From Clostridium tetanomorphum (GTDB lineage Bacteria; Bacillota; Clostridia; Clostridiales; Clostridiaceae), in the NCBI RefSeq assembly GCF_017873215.1, contig NZ_JAGGKA010000006.1, positions 62,001 to 126,000 of the forward strand: a stretch of DNA of 64,000 nt, read 5' to 3'. Shown here one piece after another: positions 56,835 to 64,000 of the stretch. Made by a program: the position numbers and the translations under genes. The stretch's first letter is position 1; the number at the start of each line of letters is the position of its first letter. Under the pieces are notes generated by a model. The model was not told the DNA's origin, did not search any database, and saw nothing but the letters and a program-made list of their open reading frames with translations.

Positions 56835-57723
56835 GTCCTGTTAAAAATGAGAGTAAATATATTGCTATTAAAACACTACATTCTGAAAAAAATATCCAAT
56901 ATCGATACTTTGTGAAATTTTGCGTATTAGTCGTTCAGCATACTATAAATGGCTTCGCCGAGAAAAGAGTCAGAGAGAAATACAAAATGAACATTTCTTA
57001 AAGCTTATTACTGAAGCATATGAAGAAAGAAATGGTATACTTGGCTACCGCCAGGTAACGATTAAAATTCGTCATGAACATAATATAATTGTTAATCCTA
57101 AAAGAATATACCGCATTATGCGTAGCATAGGTTTGAAATCTATATGCCGTAGAAAGAGAAAAAAATATATCAAATCTACTCCAGAGATTACAGCTCAAAA
57201 CATATTAAATAGGGAGTTCAATGCGAATGACATTCATGAAAAATGGCTAACAGATGTTACTGAATTCAAATATGGTGATGGCAAGAAAGCGTATCTAAGT
57301 GCTATTTTAGATCTTGGAGACAAGAGCATTGTTTCTTATGTGATTGGCAAGTCAAATAACAATGAACTTGTGTTTAAAACATTTGATATAGCTACTAAAA
57401 ATCATCCAAATGCAAAACCAATTTTCCATAGTGATTGTGGCTTTCAGTATACCAATAAGATATTCAAAAAGAAACTTGATCAAGCTGGAATGGTTCAGAA
57501 CATGTCTCGTGTAGGACGTTGTATTGATAATGGACCAATGGAAGGGTTTTGGGGAATTTTGAAATCAGAAATGTATCATCTTCAAAAGTTTCCTGATTAT
57601 GAGAGTCTAAAGTCTGCCATAGAAGAGTATATCCACTACTACAACAATAACCGTTATCAGAAACGCTTAAATTGCATGACTCCATTAGAGTATCGCAATT
57701 ATCTGTCCAAGCCCGCGGCATAA
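56804..57723 (+). pseudogene. IS3-family transposase OrfB (DDE integrase), frameshifted
   Basis: The catalytic chain. The DDE residues are intact in LTDVTEFKYG, FHSDCGFQYT and NGPMEGFWGILKSE. The start of OrfB (PVKNESKYIAIKTLHSEKNI) is read in the -1 frame relative to OrfA, as expected, but the rest (ILCEILRISRSAYYKW onward) is in the next frame. One base is missing near 56894-56898, possibly a C from ATCCCAATA. Full OrfAB cannot be made without a second shift, so this copy is probably immobile, unless the base is a sequencing error. A separate TTG ORF from 56920 covers most of the DDE domain. Confidence 0.75.
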
Positions 57724-57886
57724 ATATAGCGCCAATCGCTAAATGATTGACGCTACACATTTTTAATTATTTCCACTGTCTACTTGACAGGGAGCAGTTC
57801 ACATTTGTCGTGGGTTTTATTCGTGGAGACAATAGAAAAGTCTGCTCCTTATTTATGTTCCATATTGTAAAAACTAGTACAGTTTA

Positions 57887-59218
57887 TTAAATTGCCTTTT
57901 TAACATTTGCTTCATTATCACTACTATTTGGGGATTCATCATCTTCTGTTCTACTTTTTGCTGGAAGTACTAAATTAAGTATTATTCCAACTAATGTAGC
58001 TAGTGCAACTCCTGCTATTTCTACCTCTGAACCATTAAATTGAAATTTAATAGCTGCTCCACCTATTCCTAATACTATTATTACTGAAGCTATTACCAAA
58101 TTTCTTTTTTTACTAAAGTCTACTTTATCTTCCACAAATACTCTAAATCCTGAAGATGCTATTATTCCAAATAATAATATACTTACTCCACCCATTACTG
58201 GCATAGGCATTGTTTCAATTATAGCTGCTACTGGACCAATGAATGATAGTATTATAGCAATTACTGCTGCTACACCTATTACCCATACACTATACACTTT
58301 AGTTATAGCCATAACACCTACGTTTTCTCCATAAGTAGTGTTTGGAGGACCACCTATAAAACCTGCACATATAGTTGCTACACCATCTCCTAATATAGAT
58401 CTATGAAGACCTGGATCTTTTGTAAAGTCTTTTCCTACTACATTATTTGTTACATAAACATGCCCTATATGTTCTGCTAAGGTTACAAAGGCTACAGGTG
58501 CCATAAGTATCATAGCATTTATATTAAATTTCGGTGCCATAAAAGGTGGTAGTTGAAATAATTTGGCTTCCATAATCCTATTTAAGCTTTCTTGTGATAT
58601 AACGCCTAAAGCTAAGGCTGATACATAACCAGTAATCATTGCTATAAGAATTGGAATTACTCCTAGAAATCCTTTAAAATACATAGTTCCAAATATTCCT
58701 ATTCCCAATGTTATCATGGATACTGCTATCCATGCCAACCTAGGCACATGTTCCATAGAAGGTACTGTAAATGCACTATTTAATCCTGCCCAATTTATAG
58801 CAACTCCTGCCAATCCAAGACCTATTACTATTACAACAGATCCTACTACTACTGGAGGTAGTAATTTATTTAGCCAATCTGTGCCTGTAATACTTATTAT
58901 AAAAGCTACTATCATATAAACTAAACCTGCTGCTATAACTCCTGACATCATTGCATTTGCACCATAAGCTGCTGATGCTACAGTCATAGGTCCTATAAAT
59001 GCAAAAGATGATCCAATATATGCTGGTAATTTAGCTTTAGTACATAGAATATAAAGAAGTGTTCCTACACCACTACAGAACAAAGCTATGGATGGACTCA
59101 TACCTGTTAACATTGGAACTAGTATTGTAGCTCCTACCATAGCGAATAAATGTTGAAAACTTAATGGAATAGTTTTTAAAATAGGTAATTTTTCATTTAC
59201 ATCTACAAAATTTTTCAT
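57887..59218 (-). CDS. uraA: Uracil/xanthine permease family transporter
   Basis: A 443-aa NCS2 symporter with 12-14 membrane segments. The family signature region GFIGGPPNTTYGENVGVMAITKV and VTLAEHIGHVYVTNNVVGK (substrate-binding Glu) are present. It lies 45 nt downstream of pyrR and under the same attenuator, which favours uracil. Confidence 0.92.
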   Translation of the reverse strand: MKNFVDVNEKLPILKTIPLSFQHLFAMVGATILVPMLTGMSPSIALFCSGVGTLLYILCTKAKLPAYIGSSFAFIGPMTVASAAYGANAMMSGVIAAGLVYMIVAFIISITGTDWLNKLLPPVVVGSVVIVIGLGLAGVAINWAGLNSAFTVPSMEHVPRLAWIAVSMITLGIGIFGTMYFKGFLGVIPILIAMITGYVSALALGVISQESLNRIMEAKLFQLPPFMAPKFNINAMILMAPVAFVTLAEHIGHVYVTNNVVGKDFTKDPGLHRSILGDGVATICAGFIGGPPNTTYGENVGVMAITKVYSVWVIGVAAVIAIILSFIGPVAAIIETMPMPVMGGVSILLFGIIASSGFRVFVEDKVDFSKKRNLVIASVIIVLGIGGAAIKFQFNGSEVEIAGVALATLVGIILNLVLPAKSRTEDDESPNSSDNEANVKKAI

Positions 59219-59263
59219 TAATTTTTCCTCCTTTTTAGTCTCACTGGACTAATTTAAAAGTTT

Positions 59264-59800
59264 TTATACTTCAAATATCTTTACAGCATCTTCTCCATCA
59301 ATTTCAGCTACTTCCACAGAAACTAATTCACTTTTAGATGTAGGTATATTTTTTCCTACATAATCAGCTCTTATAGGTAACTCCCGATGTCCTCTGTCTA
59401 CCATTACTGCAAGCTGTATCATCTTAGGTCTACCATTATGGAATATAGCATCTATAGCTGCTCTTACAGTTCTTCCTGTATATATTACATCATCAACTAT
59501 AATAACATTTTTATCTTTTACATCTACATCTATTTTTTCACTTATTATATGTGGTTGTTCATATTCCTTGGTTAAATCATCCCTATATAATGTAATATCT
59601 ACACTTCCTACTGGAACCTTTACTCCTTCAAAAGATTCTATATTTTTTGCTATTCTATTTGCTATTGGTTCTCCTCTTCTCTTAACCCCAATAAGTACAA
59701 TATCCTCTACACCTTTATTTTTTTCTACTATTTCATGAGATATTCTAACTAAAGCTCTATTTACTGCTTTTTCATCTAATATTGAAGCTTTTAGTTTCAT
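59264..59800 (-). CDS. pyrR: Pyrimidine operon attenuation protein / uracil phosphoribosyltransferase PyrR
   Basis: A 178-aa phosphoribosyltransferase-fold RNA binder. The PRPP loop is [33 protein letters not shown] is also typical. Binding UMP, it stabilises an anti-antiterminator in pyr leaders. It is first in pyrR-uraA, behind its own leader at 59873. Confidence 0.95.
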   Translation of the reverse strand: MKLKASILDEKAVNRALVRISHEIVEKNKGVEDIVLIGVKRRGEPIANRIAKNIESFEGVKVPVGSVDITLYRDDLTKEYEQPHIISEKIDVDVKDKNVIIVDDVIYTGRTVRAAIDAIFHNGRPKMIQLAVMVDRGHRELPIRADYVGKNIPTSKSELVSVEVAEIDGEDAVKIFEV

Positions 59801-59873
59801 TTACACACCACCTTTATCCAAATTTAATTTACATTAAAACAAAATATTCATATCCATTAAATATGGATAAATA

Positions 59874-59901
59874 AAAAACGTCCTGATCCAAAATCAAGAC
59901 G
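59874..59901 (-). terminator. Attenuator terminator of the pyrR leader
   Basis: Minus strand CGTCTTGAT/ATCAGGACG stem (one G-U pair) followed by TTTTTT, 73 nt before pyrR. Confidence 0.82.
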
Positions 59902-59934
59902 CACTATTTGCCTAAAACTCATTACATGTATCAC

Positions 59935-59960
59935 GCCTTATGATCTCTCTGGATCACTTA
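59935..59960 (-). promoter_or_regulatory. PyrR-binding leader element
   Basis: On the minus strand the hairpin TGATCCAGAGAGATCA carries the CCAGAGAG loop of PyrR-binding sites, about 35 nt before the terminator. High UMP should favour PyrR binding and termination. Confidence 0.75.
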
Positions 59961-60006
59961 AAGGATTTATTTTCATCATCATATCACATTACTATAATTA
60001 TTTCAA

Positions 60007-60915
60007 CTATTTCTCTAAAATTTCAAGTATTTTTTTAAAATAATCAGGTAACTTAGTGTCAAATTCCATATATTTGCCCGTAGACGGATGTATAAAGCCT
60101 AATTTTTTGGCATGAAGCATTTGTCCCTCCAAATTAAATTTTTGCTTTTTATATCCATATACAGGATCCCCTACTAATGGATGACCAATATATGCCATAT
60201 GTACTCTAATTTGATGAGTTCTTCCTGTTTCTAAACTACATTCAATTAATGTATTACATGGATATCTATTCAAAACTTTATAATGGGTCACTGCTCTTCT
60301 TCCTTGCTTCACTACCGCAATTTTTATTCTCTCAACAGGATGTCTACCTAATTGAGCATCTACTGTTCCAGAATCTTTCTTTAGTATTCCTTCTAGTAAT
60401 GCCACATAGACTCTAGTCATGGAATGATCCTTTAATTGCTCTGCTAATTTATTATGTGCTAAATCATTCTTGGCTACAACTAAAACTCCTGATGTATCTT
60501 TATCAATTCTATGTACTATTCCTGGACGTGTAACCCCATTTATTCCCGATAAATCTTTACAATGATTTAAAAGAGCATTTACTAGCGTACCATTTAGATT
60601 TCCTGGTGCAGGATGGACTACCATGCCTTGTGGTTTGTTTACCACAATAATATCCTTATCTTCATATAAAATGTCTAATGGTATGTCTTCAGGTATAACA
60701 TTTAAAGGTACTGTTTCTGGAATATTTATATGAACTATATCTCTAGCTCTTAATTTATAATTGCTCTTTTTAACTTTTCCATTTACTTTTACCTCTTCTT
60801 TTCCTATTATTCCTTGCACATAAGACCTAGACTTTCCTTCTAAATTTTCTGTGAGAAATATGTCCAATCTAACCCCTTCAAATTCTTTACTTATTAAAAA
60901 TTCTTTTTTCTCCAT
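60007..60915 (-). CDS. rluD: Ribosomal large subunit pseudouridine synthase (RluD family)
   Basis: A 302-aa enzyme with an N-terminal S4 domain (VRLDIFLTENLEGKSRSYVQG) and the catalytic motif HRIDKDTSGVLV, whose Asp attacks uridine. The ATG at 60915 has the better spacing from AAGGAA than 60921. It overlaps lspA by about 29 nt, a conserved pair. Confidence 0.94.
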   Translation of the reverse strand: MEKKEFLISKEFEGVRLDIFLTENLEGKSRSYVQGIIGKEEVKVNGKVKKSNYKLRARDIVHINIPETVPLNVIPEDIPLDILYEDKDIIVVNKPQGMVVHPAPGNLNGTLVNALLNHCKDLSGINGVTRPGIVHRIDKDTSGVLVVAKNDLAHNKLAEQLKDHSMTRVYVALLEGILKKDSGTVDAQLGRHPVERIKIAVVKQGRRAVTHYKVLNRYPCNTLIECSLETGRTHQIRVHMAYIGHPLVGDPVYGYKKQKFNLEGQMLHAKKLGFIHPSTGKYMEFDTKLPDYFKKILEILEK

Positions 60916-61360
60916 ATTCATCTTCCTTTATAACAAAAAGTGCCAATAATAAAGTTCCCAAAGTGACTAATATATCCGCTATATTAAAAATTGGAAAATA
61001 ATATGCATCTTTATAATGTAATGAAATAAAATCCACCACATATTTATATTGAATTCTATCAATAAGATTTCCAATAGCTCCACTTATTACAAAAGCTAAA
61101 CTCATTCTTAAAAGTTTAGATTGAGGTTTATATCTAAATAAATAAACTATTATTCCTATTACAACTACTAATGTGATAGTTATAAGGAATACTGATTTAT
61201 CTCTAAAAATTCCAAAGGCCGCTCCATTATTTTCTAGATAGGAGAATTGAAAAAAATCTTTTATAATTACTATATTTTCACCGGAAGACAATTCTTTCGT
61301 AGCCCATATTTTAGTTAATCTATCTAAAATTATACCTAGTATAATGATAGTTAATTCCAT
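60887..61360 (-). CDS. lspA: Lipoprotein signal peptidase (signal peptidase II)
   Basis: A 157-aa four-segment membrane protease with catalytic Asp residues in GAIGNLIDRI and FPIFNIADILV, and the conserved NNGAAFGIF loop. It processes lipoproteins such as those at 48934 and 54620. Confidence 0.95.
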   Translation of the reverse strand: MELTIIILGIILDRLTKIWATKELSSGENIVIIKDFFQFSYLENNGAAFGIFRDKSVFLITITLVVVIGIIVYLFRYKPQSKLLRMSLAFVISGAIGNLIDRIQYKYVVDFISLHYKDAYYFPIFNIADILVTLGTLLLALFVIKEDEYGEKRIFNK

Positions 61361-61399
61361 AAAACCCCCCCACTCTCCATTATATAAAAAATTATCTTT

Positions 61400-62041
61400 T
61401 TACATCAAGGTATTTTTATACTGCTGATTACTTATTTTTTCTACCTCTTCTACATATCCTTCATTCTCATCATCAAAATAATCATCATAGTAGATATTAT
61501 CACGCCTATTAAATCTAGCTACACTTTGGTAACTATCTTCACCATCAAATTCAACTCTATTTTTATAATCAAAATCATTATTAACAAAACCAAAAGAATC
61601 GTCACTTAATATCTTTTCCTCAACAGGCCTATTTTTAGGCGCAAATGCTCTGGTATTACGATCATAATTAACCGCACTATTAATCTCTTTTTGACAATCT
61701 ACACAATACTCAGCATAAGGAATAAATTTAAGTCTATCTTCATTTATTTCCTTACCGCAATTTTTGCATATTCCATACTTACCTTCATCTATCATTTTTA
61801 AAGCTGAATCTATCTTATTTAATATGTTTAACTCATTTTCTTTAAGTGCCATGCCACTTTCTTTAGCATAAAGCTCCGAAGCAATATCAGCTGGATGGTT
61901 ATCATATAGAGATAGTTCAGCGGTATCTGTTATATTTGAATCTATAGTTTCATTTTTCTTCATAAGTTTAAGAATATCCTCTACATCTTTTCTTTCTTCT
62001 AATAGTCTTGTTTTAAAACTATCTATGTTTTTCTTATCCAT
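61400..62041 (-). CDS. TraR/DksA-type zinc finger protein (YteA-like)
   Basis: A 213-aa protein: N-terminal coiled coil (KTRLLEERKDVEDILKLMKK), the DNHPADIASELYAKE motif and a C4 finger with CKNCG and CVDCQ near residues 95-115. A charged C-terminal tail follows. YteA family members of sporulating Firmicutes are DksA relatives; a role in transcription is inferred. It lies upstream of lspA. Confidence 0.9.
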   Translation of the reverse strand: MDKKNIDSFKTRLLEERKDVEDILKLMKKNETIDSNITDTAELSLYDNHPADIASELYAKESGMALKENELNILNKIDSALKMIDEGKYGICKNCGKEINEDRLKFIPYAEYCVDCQKEINSAVNYDRNTRAFAPKNRPVEEKILSDDSFGFVNNDFDYKNRVEFDGEDSYQSVARFNRRDNIYYDDYFDDENEGYVEEVEKISNQQYKNTLM

Positions 62042-62146
62042 AATTACAGTTATCCCCTTTCTTTAAAGTGGTTTTTAATAACTATAATTATTTTATCTTT
62101 AATCTATTAAATTATTCTAAAATCATGGTCACGTAAAAATTCTTAA

Positions 62147-62947
62147 TTAGAATAACTTTCTTGTATTTATTCTATCTATTATTTTTTTCATATTATCCAC
62201 AGATATTGTTTCTCTTGAATCAGACACAGAATTATCAGGACTAATATGACTTTCTATCATAAGCCCATCTGCTCCTACCGCTATTGCTGCTAAACTCATA
62301 GAATATACAATTTCCCTAAGTCCTGTTCCATGACTTGGATCTACTATTATAGGAAGTCTATATTTTTGCTTTGCTACAGCTACGCTATTCAAATCTAAAG
62401 TATTTCTTGTATAATTTTCAAAAGTTCTAATACCTCTTTCACATAAAACTACATTCATATTTCCTTCTGCCATAATATATTCTGCAGCATATAACCATTC
62501 AGCCAATGTAGCGCTCATTCCTCTTTTTAAAAGTACAGGTTTATTTGTTTTACCCACTTCTTTTAATAAACTATAATTGTACATATTTCTTGAGCCTATC
62601 TGTATCATATCTACATAATCTAAAGATCTTTCTACATCCCTTGTATCCATTATTTCCGTTACAAATGGAATATTTTCCTCTTCACTAACTTCTTTTAATA
62701 TTTTTAATCCTTCATACTGTAGTCCTTGAAAATCATAAGGAGAAGTTCTAGGCTTAAAAGCACCTCCCCTTAGCATATGAACCCCAGCATTCTTCAATTC
62801 TTTTGCAATAGTCTTCATGGTAACATAGTCTTCAACAGAACAAGGACCAGATATAAATACCTTTTCCTTTCCACCAATAACTATATCTTTTACTTTTACC
62901 TCTATTTTATCTCCACTTTTTAAGTCTACTAATAAATCATCTTTCAT
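62147..62947 (-). CDS. aroF: 3-deoxy-7-phosphoheptulonate (DAHP) synthase
   Basis: A 266-aa type Ibeta enzyme joining PEP and erythrose 4-phosphate, the first step of the shikimate pathway. Motifs: FISGPCSVEDYVTM, RGGAFKPRTSPYDFQG, LKRGMSATLAEWLYAAEYI and DPSHGTGLREIV. The N-terminal regulatory domain of longer relatives is absent, so feedback control by this chain is unlikely. Confidence 0.94.
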   Translation of the reverse strand: MKDDLLVDLKSGDKIEVKVKDIVIGGKEKVFISGPCSVEDYVTMKTIAKELKNAGVHMLRGGAFKPRTSPYDFQGLQYEGLKILKEVSEEENIPFVTEIMDTRDVERSLDYVDMIQIGSRNMYNYSLLKEVGKTNKPVLLKRGMSATLAEWLYAAEYIMAEGNMNVVLCERGIRTFENYTRNTLDLNSVAVAKQKYRLPIIVDPSHGTGLREIVYSMSLAAIAVGADGLMIESHISPDNSVSDSRETISVDNMKKIIDRINTRKLF

Positions 62948-62957
62948 TAATTATCAC

Positions 62958-63650
62958 CTACATAGTTTTTAACATGTTCTCAAGAATCTTCACTGAATTC
63001 TTTACCGCCACAGGCTTAAATTCTTCATATTCCATATGAGCTCCATTGTTAGCATTATCTGATGCAGATCTTATAATAACAAAAGGTACTGAATTTAAAT
63101 AACATACTTGAGCTATACTTCCACCTTCCATTTCACAAGCTAAAGCATTAAATTCCTCATTTAACCATTTTATTTTTTCTGGATCTGCTATAAATTGATC
63201 TCCGGTAACTATTCTTCCTATAAAACATTTGCAATGAGTTATTTTTTCACAAGCTCTCTTTGCTTTTAAAACCAATGTTTCATCACATTTAAAATCAAAA
63301 GTATCCATTCTTGGAATTTGACCTTTTTTTTCTCCAAATGCAGTAGCATCTATATCATGTTGAACTAAACTATCTGCAATCACTACATCTCCAGGATATA
63401 CATCCAATCCTACTCCTCCAGCTACTCCAACATTTATAACTACATCAACATTAAAATCATCTATCAATATTTGGGCACAAATTGCTGCATTAACTTTTGC
63501 TATTCCACTTTTAACTATAACAACTTTTTTTCCCCACAAATCACCTAAATTAAACTCCATTTCAGCTTTTACAAGTTTTCTATCCAATTTTAATTCATTT
63601 AATAGTGGTTCTACTTCCTCAATCATAGCTCCAATAATTCCAATTACCAT
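62958..63650 (-). CDS. mtnN: 5'-methylthioadenosine/S-adenosylhomocysteine nucleosidase
   Basis: A 230-aa nucleosidase. Glu in IGAMIEEVEPLL, INVGVAGGVG and the ACEMEGGSIAQV and RSASDNANNG blocks are diagnostic. It removes adenine from MTA and SAH. An AAGGGGGAA RBS precedes the ATG. Its place between aroB and aroF is unusual for its pathway. Confidence 0.95.
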   Translation of the reverse strand: MVIGIIGAMIEEVEPLLNELKLDRKLVKAEMEFNLGDLWGKKVVIVKSGIAKVNAAICAQILIDDFNVDVVINVGVAGGVGLDVYPGDVVIADSLVQHDIDATAFGEKKGQIPRMDTFDFKCDETLVLKAKRACEKITHCKCFIGRIVTGDQFIADPEKIKWLNEEFNALACEMEGGSIAQVCYLNSVPFVIIRSASDNANNGAHMEYEEFKPVAVKNSVKILENMLKTM

Positions 63651-63652
63651 TA

Positions 63653-64000
63653 TTATTCCCCCTTAGATATACTTTCTTCTATTCCTTGTAATAATTGTTC
63701 TTTGTTTACTTCTACTTTTATTACTCCTTTTTCTACATTTTGTAGTAAAATAAATCTTATTTTATCATTATTTTTCTTATCATGATTAATAGCATACATA
63801 AATAAATTGTAATTGTCAACTTTGTATTTTATAGGCAATCCAATCTTTTTATATAGTTCTATTGTTTTTATATATACTTCTTTTTTTAATCCAAATATTT
63901 TTTCTGATAATTTTAAAGATACTAATATTCCTAATGCTACACATTCTCCATGAGTTAATTTCCCTCCTGAAGTCATTTCTATTCCATGTCCTACAGTATG
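63653..64000 (-). CDS. aroB: 3-dehydroquinate synthase, C-terminal fragment
   Basis: About 115 codons up to the right edge, reading HTVGHGIEMTSGGKLTHGECVALG, the zinc-ligand His region of AroB, and continuing with a helical C-terminal domain (NHDKKNNDKIRFILLQNVEKG). It is the second step of the shikimate pathway and lies upstream of mtnN and aroF on the same strand. Confidence 0.9.
   Translation of the reverse strand, partial: HTVGHGIEMTSGGKLTHGECVALGILVSLKLSEKIFGLKKEVYIKTIELYKKIGLPIKYKVDNYNLFMYAINHDKKNNDKIRFILLQNVEKGVIKVEVNKEQLLQGIEESISKGE

Larger units (their letters stand above)
56068..57818 (+). mobile_element. IS3-family (IS150-like) insertion sequence
   Basis: Two transposase frames (orfA 56151, orfB to 57723) flanked by inverted repeats. 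An outer perfect 13-bp repeat AAAACCCACGACA lies at 56068-56080 and, inverted, at 57806-57818. An inner imperfect repeat starts TGCTCCC (56089) and, inverted, ends GGGAGCA (57796), extending through AGACAGT. It is unclear which pair marks the true end; the smaller option is 56089-57796. No clear target duplication is seen for either. The outer repeat may instead be host terminator sequence. Confidence 0.8.

Noticed and set aside
57464-57760. 98-codon minus-strand frame inside the IS
   Set aside because: It is the reverse of the DDE domain of OrfB, with no RBS.

Overview
The window is a gene-dense, very AT-rich stretch of chromosome from an anaerobic, spore-forming low-GC Firmicute, most probably Clostridium sensu stricto. 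The grounds are a pyruvate:ferredoxin oxidoreductase start, an oxygen-sensitive Fe-S serine dehydratase, a large set of sporulation genes (spo0A, spoIVB, spoIIM, spoIIIAA-AH, ytfJ/gerW, an alpha/beta SASP) and the classic clostridial order spoIIIA - Asp23 protein - nusB - folD - xseAB - ispA - dxs - tlyA - nadK - argR - recN - spoIVB - spo0A. Almost everything is on the minus strand. I cannot name the species from sequence alone.

Layout. 1-6.3 kb: start of a PFOR gene, the two-subunit serine dehydratase (sdaAB-sdaAA) divergent from a DAACS symporter, a small unknown gene, a radical SAM protein and a permease. 6.3-11.5 kb: an S1-domain protein, a membrane GGDEF + HD-GYP protein, an AgrD-like autoinducer precursor beside an AgrC-sensor-like membrane protein with no kinase, and a DD-carboxypeptidase. 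11.5-23.4 kb: ytfI/ytfJ, scpAB, a second carboxypeptidase, nucleoside phosphorylases (pdp and two tandem pnp), a XerD-like recombinase with two altered catalytic positions, a YqzK-sized protein, spoIIM, a YhcN-like lipoprotein, spo0A and spoIVB. 23.5-34.4 kb: the recN-argR-nadK-tlyA-dxs-ispA-xseBA-folD-nusB cluster. An approximately 600-nt, unusually GC-rich non-coding block lies between ispA and a small membrane protein gene; I identify these as OLE RNA and its partner OapA.

34.5-42.4 kb: Asp23 protein, the complete spoIIIA operon, a zinc-ribbon protein, efp and an Xaa-Pro peptidase. 42.5-48.8 kb: a type IV pilus/pseudopilus operon (ATPase, platform protein, four pilin-like proteins, a tiny overlooked pilin-like ORF, and PilM/N/O-like proteins). 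The platform gene has no normal start codon. 48.9-55.9 kb: a lipoprotein, dapF, rqcH, an SASP gene, an exonuclease III family gene, and a coupled four-gene cluster of unknown function. 56.1-57.8 kb: an IS3/IS150-type insertion sequence with a 1-nt deletion in the transposase, sitting between the halves of a terminator-like palindrome. 57.9-64 kb: uraA and pyrR behind a PyrR-type attenuator, rluD, lspA, a DksA/YteA-like protein, and DAHP synthase - mtnN - aroB (partial).

Sporulation timing can be read partly from promoters: a sigma-H-type promoter with an embedded 0A box before spo0A, sigma-E-type promoters before spoIIM and spoIIIAA, and sigma-F/G-type promoters before spoIVB and ytfI-ytfJ. 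These are matches by eye to Bacillus consensus sequences and need experimental support.
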